Shown: positions 49,867-59,490, counted from the stretch's first letter. The stretch: 64,000 nt of DNA from Candidatus Zipacnadia bacterium (GCA_029821735.1 JALGSU010000017.1:43406-107405); one strand, 5' to 3'. Program-made: numbers and translations. Notes: generated from the sequence alone by a model not told the origin.

Positions 49867-51105
49867 CTACGGCGCGGGCGCCTCGTCGTGAAGCACGACG
49901 GCAATCCTGCGCCCGAACATCTCGGCCGCCACTTGCTGCACTTCAGTGGCGCCAACTCCGGCGAACTTGCCGGCAAGAAGAGTATCCAGGCGATAGCCGG
50001 GCGTCCCGCCCAGCAACTCGAACACGCCAAGATAGTGAGCTATGTCCTGATTGCGCTGATGCCGCAATGCGTGTTGACCGATCAGATACCGCTTGGCCCG
50101 CAGCAACTCGCCCGCGTCGGGCGCTTCGCTCGCCAGCCGGTCCATCTCGTAGTTGACCACGGCCTCGACTTCAGCGATCTGGTCCTGCTCGCACGTAACC
50201 AGCACCGAGAGCATCGGCGCGATCGCCGACGGGGTGATGTCACCCCAGATCGTGTAGGCCAGTGCCCGGTCCACGCGCAGTGCCTGCTGAAGTCTGCTGC
50301 CCGATCCCGAAGCCAGCAGCACCATCGCCGTCGCTGCCGCCGGATAGTCCGGGGACTGCAGATCCACTGCCTGCGCCGCCACGCAAAGCGCCGCGCTCGG
50401 CCCGGGCCAGTCAATCGTCACGCGCGCCTCTCCGCCTGGCTGGGCGGGCCGCGGGGCTGCCTGCGGAATGCCTCCCGGCAGCAGGTTCCCCATCACGCGC
50501 GTCAGCAACTCGCGAGTGCTCTCAGCGGCCACGCCGCCACTGACCGAGATCACTGTGGCGTTGGGCAGATAGTGTGCCGCGTGAAAGCTCCGCACCTGCT
50601 CGAGCGTAAGCTTTGACACCGCAACCGGATCGCCCGCACCCCATGCCGCCGAACTCCCGTTCGGATACAGTCGCCCGTACGCCACGTCCGTCGCATAGTC
50701 CGTGGCAATCTCGCCGCGTGCCGCAAACTGCCGGAGCACAACTGCGCGTTCGTTCTCCAGCGCTTGCGCGTCAAACTTCGGCGCAAACAATGCGCTGCGA
50801 AGCACCTCGGCGCACTGCTCCACCGATTCGGCCGGTGCTGAGACAACCACCTCGACGTAGTCCGCAGCCACCGCCGTCTGCACTCTCACGGCCGCTTCGC
50901 GCACCAGGTCCTCGCAACTGTCCGCCCGACCGACCATCGTGTTCGTCAGCCAGCGAATGCCCGGACCGCTGCGCACTTCGTGCAGAGACGTGATCTCCAC
51001 GAACGCGCACATCACAACCGTCGCGGTCGGTTCGTTGGCCTGGAAGACTATCCGCAGGCCGTTGGGCAGCACCCACTCGCGAGCGGCAGGTGCGGCCGCC
51101 ATCAC
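49867..51105 (-). CDS. M16-family peptidase homologue lacking the zinc motif
   Basis: 412 residues from a GTG at 51105. The fold is M16-like (EWVLPNGLRIVFQ at the start; ENERAVVLRQF; LTLEQVRSFHAAHYLPNATV), but the inverted zinc motif HxxEH is absent: the equivalent stretch is SGPGIRWLTNTMVGRADS. It is therefore probably non-catalytic. The same frame continues upstream through RRAAFLIAVLAALIVAGPVM, a convincing signal peptide, yet the upstream open part contains no ATG, GTG or TTG. The ATA that overlaps the TPR stop (51202-51204) is the most natural place for a start. Likely periplasmic. Confidence 0.7.
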   Translation of the reverse strand: MMAAAPAAREWVLPNGLRIVFQANEPTATVVMCAFVEITSLHEVRSGPGIRWLTNTMVGRADSCEDLVREAAVRVQTAVAADYVEVVVSAPAESVEQCAEVLRSALFAPKFDAQALENERAVVLRQFAARGEIATDYATDVAYGRLYPNGSSAAWGAGDPVAVSKLTLEQVRSFHAAHYLPNATVISVSGGVAAESTRELLTRVMGNLLPGGIPQAAPRPAQPGGEARVTIDWPGPSAALCVAAQAVDLQSPDYPAAATAMVLLASGSGSRLQQALRVDRALAYTIWGDITPSAIAPMLSVLVTCEQDQIAEVEAVVNYEMDRLASEAPDAGELLRAKRYLIGQHALRHQRNQDIAHYLGVFELLGGTPGYRLDTLLAGKFAGVGATEVQQVAAEMFGRRIAVVLHDEAPAP

Positions 51106-51200
51106 CGGGCCGGCAACTATCAGCGCCGCTAAAACAGCGATCAGGAAAGCAGCCCGCCTGATCCTTCCACGCGGCCCGTCGCCCCGGCGGCGGCCGGCGT

Positions 51201-53171
51201 CTATCCGGCCTTCAGTCGTTTGAGGGCCTCCTCGGCCTCAGGGTTCTCGATGTCTGCGGCCTGTGCCGCCTTCAGTGATGAGCCGTAGTGCGTGATCGCG
51301 TCGTGCACACGGCCCTCCTTCTCGAACAGGCGGCCAAGATAGTTGTGGATCGTCGCATCCATCTCAACCCCGGGCGACTTGCCCAGTGCCAGCCTCAGGT
51401 CGGTCTCCGCCGCACGGAAGTTGGCAAGCTCGATGTAGGCGTCTGCCAACTGCAGCAGCGCCTCAAGATACGCCGGGTCCAGCGTCAGCGCCTGGTTCAG
51501 GACCTCGACTTCCTTATCGAACTGACCCGTGTAGTGATGCGTGCGCGCTACCAGATACAGCAGGTAGCTGCGCTGGAAAGCAGTGTTGGCGACCGTCGAG
51601 TCCGGAATGATCTCCAGCGCCTTCTCGTACTGCTGACGCGCCCGGTGCCACGAGCCCATCTGGAAATACGTGTTCGCCAGATTCGTGTAGGACTGGTGCT
51701 TGGTCGGGTCCGACTCAATCGCCGAGCTGAAATGCTCCGCCGCCAGTCCCAACTCGCCCAGATAGTAGTAGGACAGCCCCGACGCGTTGTGAGCTTCGGA
51801 GTTCGTCGGGTCAAGCGCCAGAGCCGTCGCCGCTGTGTCGATCGCGTTGTCGTAGTCCTGTGCGAGTTGGTAGGCGCCTGCTGCCACAGCATACAGGTCC
51901 GCCCGCCGCGGCCGCAGGTTCAGCGCCATTCCCAGGTCCTCGATCGCCTTCGCGGGCTGACCCAGGTGCAGGTTCACCCGCGCCCGATTGAGCAGCGCAT
52001 CAACAAACTCCGGCTCAGCCGTCAGCGCCGCGTCATACTCGGCCAGCGCGTCCTCATAGGTGTGCGAGAGAATGCCTCGCTGGGGGTCAGAAACGTAGGT
52101 GCTGGCTTGGAAGGAGTAGATGTCACCCATCGCCGCATGCGCCGGCGCGAAGTCCGCGCTGTAACCGATGGCCTCCTCGATCTTCTCCACAGCCGCGTCC
52201 GTCACGCCAATCGCCTTGTGCAGCAGGCCGCGGTCGTAGAATGTCCCCTCGGCCTCATGCAGCAGCGCCAACCCGATCTTCGTATGGGGCAGCGGGTCGG
52301 CGGGGTTGAGAGCTTTGCGCAGGTCCAGCGCGTCGCGGTAGGCGTTGCGAGCGTTGCCCCATTCGCCATTCGCGTCATAGGCGTCACCGCGAGCCAGATG
52401 CAGCTCGCGGCGCATCGCCTTCATCACCAGGAACTCCGTAGCCCGGTTATAGTCCTGAGCCAGATTCTCCTGGGCTTCCTGCTTCTGGCGCTCTTCGCGC
52501 GAGGAGAGCGGTCCGCCCTCTTCCTTGAGCAGGATGCGTTCGAGCCGACCGTTGAGCGCGTCCCACTCGTTAACAACATCCACGCCGCGCTTGAAGTCCT
52601 TGAGCGCGATCGCGTAGTCGGCCATGTAGTAGTACGTCAGCCCGCGATGGTAGATGGCCTCAATGTAATTGGGGTCATGCCGCAGGCACTCGTCCAGCGC
52701 AGCAATCCCATCGTCGAACAGGCCCGCGTAGAAGTAGGACCTGCCGAGGGCATTGTACGTCTCCGCAAGATTCCGGTGCCGGCGATTGCGCAGATCTTCC
52801 TGATAGGCCACGATGGCCTGATCGAAAGCATTCTGCTCCTCATAGATGTTGCCGATGTAGAGGAAGGTGCCTGGCCGGCCCGGCTCAAGAGCGGCGGCCG
52901 TCTGCAGGGCTTCCAGAGCCTTCTCGGTGTCACCTGTGTACAGGCGACACACGCCCAGGTAGTACCAGGCTGGCTCGTTCTCCGCCTCTGCTGCCACCAC
53001 TGCCTCAAGCTTACGCGCCGCCTGGCTGTAGTTGTGTTCCTCAAACAATGTCGTGGCCTGTAGGAAGTCGTCGCTCGGGCCCTGCGCTGCAGCAAGGCCG
53101 GGCAGAAGAAGCCCCAGCACCAGCAGTACATGAACAAGCGAGCGACCGCTTGCCCGGCTCGCACTCGTCAT
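51201..53171 (-). CDS. secreted tetratricopeptide-repeat protein
   Basis: 656 residues. Signal peptide (LVHVLLVLGLLLPGLAAAQ) then a long array of roughly 13-15 TPR units, e.g. PAWYYLGVCRLYTGDTEKAL, AEAHNASGLSYYYLGELGLA-like and HQSYTNLANTYFQMGSWHRA. TPR proteins form scaffolds, and this one is probably periplasmic or outer-membrane-associated. A GGAAGGGAGAG site precedes the ATG. It is the first gene of the operon TPR - M16 homologue - PQQ propeller - LapA, read from the promoter at 53266-53295. Confidence 0.85.
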   Translation of the reverse strand: MTSASRASGRSLVHVLLVLGLLLPGLAAAQGPSDDFLQATTLFEEHNYSQAARKLEAVVAAEAENEPAWYYLGVCRLYTGDTEKALEALQTAAALEPGRPGTFLYIGNIYEEQNAFDQAIVAYQEDLRNRRHRNLAETYNALGRSYFYAGLFDDGIAALDECLRHDPNYIEAIYHRGLTYYYMADYAIALKDFKRGVDVVNEWDALNGRLERILLKEEGGPLSSREERQKQEAQENLAQDYNRATEFLVMKAMRRELHLARGDAYDANGEWGNARNAYRDALDLRKALNPADPLPHTKIGLALLHEAEGTFYDRGLLHKAIGVTDAAVEKIEEAIGYSADFAPAHAAMGDIYSFQASTYVSDPQRGILSHTYEDALAEYDAALTAEPEFVDALLNRARVNLHLGQPAKAIEDLGMALNLRPRRADLYAVAAGAYQLAQDYDNAIDTAATALALDPTNSEAHNASGLSYYYLGELGLAAEHFSSAIESDPTKHQSYTNLANTYFQMGSWHRARQQYEKALEIIPDSTVANTAFQRSYLLYLVARTHHYTGQFDKEVEVLNQALTLDPAYLEALLQLADAYIELANFRAAETDLRLALGKSPGVEMDATIHNYLGRLFEKEGRVHDAITHYGSSLKAAQAADIENPEAEEALKRLKAG

Positions 53172-53265
53172 CCGGTACTCTCCCTTCCGACCTCAGGGGT
53201 CGGGCGACCTTGACGATCGGCACGATTCAACCGACCGGCCGACGTTCATCGGCTGTCGGTGCGGC

Positions 53266-53295
53266 ATTATAGGACACCGCAGGCGGCATTGTCAA
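53266..53295 (-). promoter_or_regulatory. near-consensus promoter of the TPR-M16-PQQ-LapA operon
   Basis: Minus strand: TTGACA (53290-53295), 18-base spacer, TATAAT (53266-53271). Both boxes match the consensus. The leader is about 88 bases. Confidence 0.85.
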
Positions 53296-53389
53296 CGCGA
53301 CGCCTGCTTTGGCGTCGATTCGACCCGCCCACGCGCATCCTCTACGGCATCGCTATCATTGTCTTCCTTCGCCATCGCCACGCGAAGGC

Positions 53390-53535
53390 CCTGCCCACCA
53401 ACCTGTGGACCATAGCTTCAGCGAAGCTGCGTGCTCCGCCGGCTGTTGTCGTTGTCTCTGTCGTTAATCGTAGGTTGGGCTTCTGCTTGCACCCACCATA
53501 GCTTCAGCGAAGGTGGGCCAGCCCGACAATCAGAG
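53390..53535. repeat. modular palindromic repeat locus 4
   Basis: Two partial copies. One carries the CTGTGGACCATAGCTTCAGC insert and a CCGGCTGTTG right flank (53400-53450). The other is nested: GTTGGGCT/AGCCCGAC outside and CCCACC/GGTGGG inside (53473-53526). The 391-base gap between the TPR start and the next stop holds no gene. Confidence 0.65.
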
Positions 53536-53562
53536 CCCTTGCCTTCGCTGCTGTTCCCGCCT

Positions 53563-56196
53563 TTACCTCATCCGCAGCACAACCGCCTGCTGCCCCTCCA
53601 ACGCCAATGCCAGCGTCCCGTCCCCGTCCGCACTCGCCGCCATCGGCGCCACCGCCCCCTGCGCGTTCAGCGCGAAGCCCTCGCCCATGCTGCCACTGCC
53701 TTCGGGCAACGCAACCTGGCACTGCTGCGTATCGGATTCCCAGTTGATTGCGAAGAGCACAATTTCGCCCGCTGCGTTGCGCATGGCGGCGATCTCGATG
53801 TCCTTGCCCGCGGGCGCCTGGCGGATCAGCGAGACCGGCGCTCCATACATGTCGTCGAGCAGGCCCGCCATCACGGCCGTATGCGCCCCTGACAGTTCTG
53901 CCGGCCAGACACGCTCTTCCCGGCCTTGGCGTTCGTTGTCGGTATTCGCCGCCAGGCCCAGCCCGAACTCGCCCGCTAGGAATACCACCCGACCCGCGCC
54001 GACTTGGTGGCTCAGGATCGCTGGTGTGCCGTCCACCGTCGCCTCCACGTAGCTTGGGCGAGCTGGTCTTACAGAGTCATAGACCCTCACACCGGCGTAG
54101 GTGTTCCCCGTCAGCGACACCGGGCCTCCATTGAATGCGAGAACACCCTCCTTCTCGCCCGTGGGGGCCTGCGCCAGCCCGCACAGTTCCAGTAGTGCCG
54201 GCGTTTCCAGTGGCGCCCCGAGTTCATCCACCGTGCCGAACTCCGAGACGATGAGCACCTGCTTGCCTGCCTCAGCGAGGCCCTGCAGGAGTGCTGCTTG
54301 CGCCTCACCTGCCGCGAAAGCGAAGGGCACCACGATGACCGGGTAGTCGGCGAGTTCCTCGGCGCTCACCTGGTCGAGGAAGAACAGGTCGGTGGGCACC
54401 CCCGCCCGGAAGAGATAGTACAGGACCTCTTTCTGCGCCAGGAACGCGTAACGCAGGTCTTCGGTCTGGTGAGTCAGGATCGCGTTCGGCTCCGGGCTGG
54501 TGTAGAAGCTGAACCATTCCTCGCTCGCCCGCGAGTAGAGCAGTGCCACTCGCTTCTCTGGCGCTGCGCCGTCCAGCCACGGGTCCACCCGTTCCAGCAG
54601 ATCATACGCGCCGCTGACTGAGCTGTAGCTGACCTCGCCCTGATTGGCTCCGCTGGCGCCGGTGATATGCACATAGTGCCACCACGCCAGTTCTTTCGCA
54701 TTGCGGCTGACTGCCGACAGCGCGCTGCCGTATATCTCCACCGGATCCAGCGGCCGGTGCTCGGCCCGCAGGCGCGAGGACTCGATCACGATCCCTGCCT
54801 GCCGCTTCGGCGTGGAGCCCACCAGATGCGCGGTGGTCTCCGTGACATACCAGTGCGTCGAGTCGCCCTTGTAGTTGTGCAGCAGGATATACGGATCGGT
54901 CGTTGGGAAATCAATCCCGCTCGCGTATCCCATCATATCCCACGCCACGCCCGTGCCCAGCCGGAAGTCGCTGCAGATCGGGCTCACGCAGATCAGGCTG
55001 TCGGTGCGAATCTCCGGGTTCGTCGCTCGGACCGCCGCCGCCCCTCGGGCGATCCACTCTGCCGTCGCGCGGTAGCGGAAGTCCACGAACTTGCGGGACG
55101 CATCAGTCTGATCCGGCGCACGCCACCACTGGCCCAGGTCCGGCAGCGGCTCGCCGTACCACTCCTCGAACCGCTCCTGGCACACTGGGCAGTTGCAGTA
55201 GGTTGGCAGCGCTGCGTAGAACTCGCGCACGGCCTCGTCCGGGTGCTTCTCGTAGCTGGCTTTGAGACGCCCGTTCGTCCAGTTGTATTCATCAGGCACC
55301 AGCGAGATGCCCATGAAGTCATACTTCGCGTACCCCTCCAGTGCCGCCACCCACCGGTCCGCCCACTCGCCCAGCACGCACACATATTGTGGGAAGTCCG
55401 GGTCGTCGATATTGTCGATCCCCACCCCGCGCGCATGCGGCGTGACCACCACTCCCATACCTCGCTCCCGGGCTGCCGCCAGCGTGTCGCGCAGCAGTTC
55501 CGCTGCATCCTCATCCTGAGGCAGCGCCGTATATGTATGGATGGCGTTGGCGTGCAGCGCCTCGTAAGTATCGAAGACCTCCTCGCGCGGGGAGAGGTCC
55601 GGCCCCGCCACTTTCTCGAAGCCCGGCGTCTTCAGCAGGTTCTCGCCATCCGCCGGGCCGATGAACAGGTCGTCGAACCACACCGTCCCGCCGATATCGC
55701 GTATGAACGCCCACACTCGCGCTGACGCCACCGGTTTCTCGGGTTCGACGATGACCTCCGAGTATTCCCAGTCATGCGTGCCGGGGCTGAATGCTGCCAC
55801 CTGCATCGGCCAGCTTGTCCCATCGGTGTAGGCCATATCCACGTATACTGAGTATCGGTAGCCGCTTTCCGCCACCTCAACGTTTTCGCATCGGCTCCAG
55901 CCGGCGATCTTGATTGGTGCCGGCTTCTCCTGATTGAATTGCACTTGCTGCCCCGCGCCCTGTCCTCTGGTGCCCGCCTCGCCGACTGCCTTGATGCAGA
56001 AGTCGCCCGAGTGCGGGTTCTCCTGCACGTGCGTGTATCCGCTGCCCCATTTCTCCCAGACCATGAGTGGCAGCATGTTACGGTAGTGCACGTAGATCCC
56101 GCGGGTCACGTTGCTATCGGGCGTAAAGCCCCACGCGGAGGTTGTGATTGCGGCTACGATACTGACAAGCGCCAGTCGCCTGATCACCGTCATCAC
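53563..56196 (-). CDS. secreted GH42-like glycosidase family protein
   Basis: 877 residues. Signal peptide (LALVSIVAAITTSAWG), then a carbohydrate-binding-like beta-sandwich (residues ~30-200; GWSRCENVEVAESGYRYSVY). A TIM barrel follows (~210-590) with FMGISLVPDEYNW, an acid/base-like DEYN. After that comes a class I amidotransferase-like domain (YPVIVVPFAFAAGEAQAALL) as in the trimerisation region of GH42 enzymes. The catalytic assignment is tentative. Expected to act on plant or microbial polysaccharide outside the cytoplasm. It is divergent from an oxidoreductase gene. Confidence 0.7.
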   Translation of the reverse strand: MMTVIRRLALVSIVAAITTSAWGFTPDSNVTRGIYVHYRNMLPLMVWEKWGSGYTHVQENPHSGDFCIKAVGEAGTRGQGAGQQVQFNQEKPAPIKIAGWSRCENVEVAESGYRYSVYVDMAYTDGTSWPMQVAAFSPGTHDWEYSEVIVEPEKPVASARVWAFIRDIGGTVWFDDLFIGPADGENLLKTPGFEKVAGPDLSPREEVFDTYEALHANAIHTYTALPQDEDAAELLRDTLAAARERGMGVVVTPHARGVGIDNIDDPDFPQYVCVLGEWADRWVAALEGYAKYDFMGISLVPDEYNWTNGRLKASYEKHPDEAVREFYAALPTYCNCPVCQERFEEWYGEPLPDLGQWWRAPDQTDASRKFVDFRYRATAEWIARGAAAVRATNPEIRTDSLICVSPICSDFRLGTGVAWDMMGYASGIDFPTTDPYILLHNYKGDSTHWYVTETTAHLVGSTPKRQAGIVIESSRLRAEHRPLDPVEIYGSALSAVSRNAKELAWWHYVHITGASGANQGEVSYSSVSGAYDLLERVDPWLDGAAPEKRVALLYSRASEEWFSFYTSPEPNAILTHQTEDLRYAFLAQKEVLYYLFRAGVPTDLFFLDQVSAEELADYPVIVVPFAFAAGEAQAALLQGLAEAGKQVLIVSEFGTVDELGAPLETPALLELCGLAQAPTGEKEGVLAFNGGPVSLTGNTYAGVRVYDSVRPARPSYVEATVDGTPAILSHQVGAGRVVFLAGEFGLGLAANTDNERQGREERVWPAELSGAHTAVMAGLLDDMYGAPVSLIRQAPAGKDIEIAAMRNAAGEIVLFAINWESDTQQCQVALPEGSGSMGEGFALNAQGAVAPMAASADGDGTLALALEGQQAVVLRMR

Positions 56197-56216
56197 CTCT
56201 ATGGCCTGCTATTGTC

Positions 56217-56425
56217 TCGTCGTTGCCGGGAGCGCCGGCTTCCGCCTTCGCCTCGTCGTTCAGGTGGGGCCGGATTATGTGTATCCGGTCCGGCCGTTGG
56301 TCTCCCTCATCGCCATTCTCTCAGTCCCTAACCCCGACGCAAGCGCAGCTTGCGTTAAGCCGCGCGGAGCGTGCAGGAGCTCGCCCATCGGGCGGCGACG
56401 CACGCAAGGTGGCGTGGTGGAGAAG
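56217..56425. repeat. modular palindromic repeat locus 5 fused to structured repeat R2 copy 2
   Basis: 56217-56252 is a half-unit (GCCGGCTTCC without its partner). GGGCCGGAT/ATCCGGTCC follows (56267-56289, one G-T pair). R2 copy 2 then runs 56292-56425 with ACGCAAGC-GCA-GCTTGCGT (56337-56355) and GCGTGC/GCACGC around CGCCC-ATC-GGGCG. It fills most of the divergent intergenic region; the remainder up to 56552 shows only the ribosome site of the next gene. Confidence 0.7.
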
Positions 56426-56552
56426 CGCGGCAGCTCTGCCCCAAACACCTTCGGCGGTCCCCCTTCATTTCCTCCATCGGCAGGTATCGTACCGGCGGCA
56501 GCCGAACCATCTCCCCGTATCCTCGACCAGGCTTCGGAAGGGGCATCACCCA

Positions 56553-57533
56553 ATGTCAGATACCATCCGTGTGGCAGTTATCGGTTGTGGCGGTCTCGGC
56601 CGCCGCCAGGCCCAGATCGCGTCCGAGAGTCCCAATGCCGAACTCATCGGCGTATGCGACACCGTCCTCGAAAGCGCCCAGACCGCTGCCGAGCAGTTCG
56701 GCGCACCGCTCGCCACTGACGATTACCAGGCGCTCCTCGACGAAAAGCCTGACGCGGTGCATGTGGTGACCCCGACTTTCACGCACGCGGAGATCGTGGT
56801 CGCTGCGGCGGAGGCGGGCATTCACGTCTTCTGCGAGAAGCCGATGGCCACCAGTGTCTCCGACTGCGAGCGCATGACCGCCGCCTGCGCGGCCAATGAC
56901 GTGCGGCTGATGATCGGTTACGTGTTGCGCTTCCGGAATGGGTATCGCGACATCAAGCGCCTCATCGACGAGGGTCGGATCGGCGAGGTGCGCATGGCGT
57001 ATGCGGTGCGCATGGGCGGCCAGCCCCCGGCAGGTGTTGGCAACTGGCGCCGCGAGCGCGCGAAGTTCGGCGGGTTGTATTCGGCCTCATGCCACCAGAT
57101 GGACTTGCTCTTGTGGTATGCGGGTCCGGTGACGCGGGTGCAGGCCTGCGTGAACTACGGGACCTTCGCGGACACTGACGCGGAGGACACTCACATTATT
57201 ACGTGGGAGCACGCGTCCGGTGCGGTGGGCTCGTTGCATTCGTCGCAGGTGTTCCCGGTGGGCGGCGCGGCGCTTGGTGTAGGTGGGACGGAGGGCGCGG
57301 TGAAGCTCGAGGGCGACAAGGTCCTGTGGGCGGATCACGCTGGCAACACGGAGAGTTTCGAGGTCGAGGCGAATGACGCGTTGACTGAACAGTTGGAGCA
57401 TTTCTACGAGTGTGTGCGGACGGGTGTGGAGCCTTTGATTCCTGGCGCTGCCGGTCGCGATTCGCTGGAGATATTCGAAGCGGGCTACCTCTCTGGCGAA
57501 ACGGGCGACACCATCAACCTGCCCATGTCGTAG
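56553..57533 (+). CDS. Gfo/Idh/MocA-family oxidoreductase
   Basis: 326 residues from the ATG at 56553 (GGAAGGGG upstream). N-terminal NAD(P)-binding Rossmann fold with VAVIGCGGLGRRQAQ; the family EKP motif is in VFCEKPMATSVSDC. C-terminal substrate domain: GGLYSASCHQMDLLLWYAG has the catalytic His. These enzymes oxidise or reduce sugars, inositols or sugar acids. A long frame upstream overlaps repeats and is not the gene. It is divergent from the GH42-like gene, in line with carbohydrate use. The substrate is not known. Confidence 0.9.
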   Translation: MSDTIRVAVIGCGGLGRRQAQIASESPNAELIGVCDTVLESAQTAAEQFGAPLATDDYQALLDEKPDAVHVVTPTFTHAEIVVAAAEAGIHVFCEKPMATSVSDCERMTAACAANDVRLMIGYVLRFRNGYRDIKRLIDEGRIGEVRMAYAVRMGGQPPAGVGNWRRERAKFGGLYSASCHQMDLLLWYAGPVTRVQACVNYGTFADTDAEDTHIITWEHASGAVGSLHSSQVFPVGGAALGVGGTEGAVKLEGDKVLWADHAGNTESFEVEANDALTEQLEHFYECVRTGVEPLIPGAAGRDSLEIFEAGYLSGETGDTINLPMS

Positions 57534-57858
57534 ACTTCAGTCGCCGCCAACGCCTCGTCCCCGCCCGGTCGTTGTCGCGGCCGTATGGAGGGCCGATTCG
57601 TCAGAATCGGCCGGTCGTTGCGTCGTCCGCCGTCGCCATTCTGTAGGGCTATGTTTTACCCACATCTCCGGGTGCGGAACTCCGACGGCGGCGTAGGGCA
57701 GTAAGAGCGCGCAATGACGCCGTAGTCGTTCAGGAGCAACCGTGTTGTTTGTCAAGCCCGGCAGGGCATGCCGCAAAGCGTGGCGTCAACGCTGACAAGT
57801 CGAGTTCGCGCGCGTGTAGTCCGAACAGCCGTCCGCCGTTCCCTTTCCCCCGCCTTTC
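57534..57858. repeat. modular palindromic repeat locus 6 in a 325-base convergent gap
   Basis: A clean unit GGCCGATTC-GTCA-GAATCGGCC (57591-57612) with left flank GCCGTATGGAGG and right flank CCGGTCGTTG. A right half of the GGGCGGGG-type unit lies just before it (57558-57575). From 57640 to 57858 I see no gene, promoter or structure. Confidence 0.75.
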
Positions 57859-59490
57859 TCACATCCCCCCAAGCAGCCCCAGCACGCCGCCGAGCACGCC
57901 CAGCCCCGTCACCAGCAGCGCGCCCACCATCGCGAACGCCCAGTTGTGGCAGGTATGGATCTCGCCGTTGGGCAGGTGCACCTTCCACAGTTCCAGGTAT
58001 GGCACTGGCGCGCGGCGATACCATCCTTCCGCGATCACGTCCTGGCCGATGAAGCTCTCGGCTCGGAAGAGTCCGAAGAGCGTCTCCAGGATCCCGATCG
58101 GCTGCCGGTATTGCATCAGCATGAACCCCGTCTCGTCCTGCACCACCAGGTCGTCGCCCCAGTAGAGACCTGGGATCCCCCGCCCGATGACCGTCCCGCG
58201 CAGGCGCGTCGGTATCGGTCGCACCGCCGAGACTTTCACCTTGCCCACCAGCGTCCGCACCTGCCCGTCCGCGAACCGTCCGCGCGGATAGGTGAAGCCC
58301 ATCCGCGCCAGCATCCCGAGGCCCAGACCCGCCAGCGCGATCCCCGCCCCCGTCAGAATCATCTGCTGCATGAAGAACACCGCTCCCACCGCGAGGCCCA
58401 CCACCAGCCCCAGCACTGGCAGCTTGCTCATCAGCAGGTCCACGCCGAAGTCGTCCCAGTAGCTCTCCGGCGCTTCCGCCGGCAGTTGATAGGGCGGAAT
58501 CTGCCCGCGCTCCGCCGCGAGTTTGCCCAGGGCTTTGATGCGCTTGGCGGGAAGCGGGTGCGTCGAGCGCAGTTCCATGAAGAACGCCCACGGGTTCCAC
58601 AGGTCCCACTTCATCGCCTCGGTCGCGGCTTCACCTGCGTGGGCCCCGGCGGACATTCCGAACATCCCCGCGCCCGCCACGGCCATCGACTTGCCGAACA
58701 CCGGGTCGAAGATGCCGAAGGCTTTCATCCCCACTGCTGCGGGCGATGCCTCGCGCTCTTTCCCTTCCTTCTCTGCGGGCTTGGAGCGCGCTAGGCCGTA
58801 GGCGATCTTGACCAGCCCGGTCGCCAGCGCGTTCGGGTTCGAGGTCGCGTGTGCGGCGTACGCGTCGGCGAAATACTCGCGCACCCGGGAGAGGTAGAGC
58901 ACCAGGTATTGCGAGATGAGGTAGACGATAAACGCGGCCAGCGCCACCAGCAGCGCCGCGCCGCCGTTCCTGCGGCTGCCTCTGCCCATGCGCATCCCGA
59001 AGCGGTAGATGTAGTAGAGCACCAGTGGCACGGTCGCCGCCACGGTCATCACCACGAAGTCCCAGTGGATGATGTGGCCCATCTCGTGTGCCACTACTGC
59101 TTTGCGCTCTTCGGTATCGAGCACTTCAAGCAGCCCGGCGGTCACCACCACGCGCGCGTTCCCCGGGTAGTGCCCGAAGGTGAAGGCGTTCGGGTTCCCA
59201 TCGCGGATGAGTCCGAAGCGCGGTTCGTTGAGCTTGTTCTTCGCGCAGATTTCGCGCACCATCTGCGCGACGTCCGGGTCGATGCCATCGAGCCCAACCC
59301 ACTCGATCTTGTGTATCCATTGGATGATGAACGGGCCGATGAGGTATTGCACGCCGGCGATGACGATCACGACTGCGACGGCGAACCACACGGACACGCC
59401 CTGGGTGACCATCGCCGCGGTGAGCACAGCAAAGAGCAGCCCGAAGAGCACACCGAGCGTGAGGAACGAGGCAAAAACCAGTCGAACCAT
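57859..59490 (-). CDS. M48-family membrane metalloprotease (HtpX/Ste24-like)
   Basis: 543 residues from the ATG at 59490, with GGGGAGG eight bases upstream; an ATG/TTG extension to 59529 lies within the promoter. Zinc motif VVAHEMGHIIHWD (His135, Glu136, His139) with third ligand Glu in SRVREYFADAYAAH. Two helices precede the motif and more follow; the last 60 residues hold a hydrophobic tail. The insert between the catalytic domain and the second helix block (GMKAFGIFDPVFGKSMAVAG) and the ~150-residue C-terminus make it longer than HtpX (about 290 residues). Expected to degrade misfolded membrane proteins. Confidence 0.85.
   Translation of the reverse strand: MVRLVFASFLTLGVLFGLLFAVLTAAMVTQGVSVWFAVAVVIVIAGVQYLIGPFIIQWIHKIEWVGLDGIDPDVAQMVREICAKNKLNEPRFGLIRDGNPNAFTFGHYPGNARVVVTAGLLEVLDTEERKAVVAHEMGHIIHWDFVVMTVAATVPLVLYYIYRFGMRMGRGSRRNGGAALLVALAAFIVYLISQYLVLYLSRVREYFADAYAAHATSNPNALATGLVKIAYGLARSKPAEKEGKEREASPAAVGMKAFGIFDPVFGKSMAVAGAGMFGMSAGAHAGEAATEAMKWDLWNPWAFFMELRSTHPLPAKRIKALGKLAAERGQIPPYQLPAEAPESYWDDFGVDLLMSKLPVLGLVVGLAVGAVFFMQQMILTGAGIALAGLGLGMLARMGFTYPRGRFADGQVRTLVGKVKVSAVRPIPTRLRGTVIGRGIPGLYWGDDLVVQDETGFMLMQYRQPIGILETLFGLFRAESFIGQDVIAEGWYRRAPVPYLELWKVHLPNGEIHTCHNWAFAMVGALLVTGLGVLGGVLGLLGGM

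Noticed and set aside
51288..53063. 591-codon plus-strand open frame
   Set aside because: Exact antisense of the TPR gene, low-complexity, no start context.
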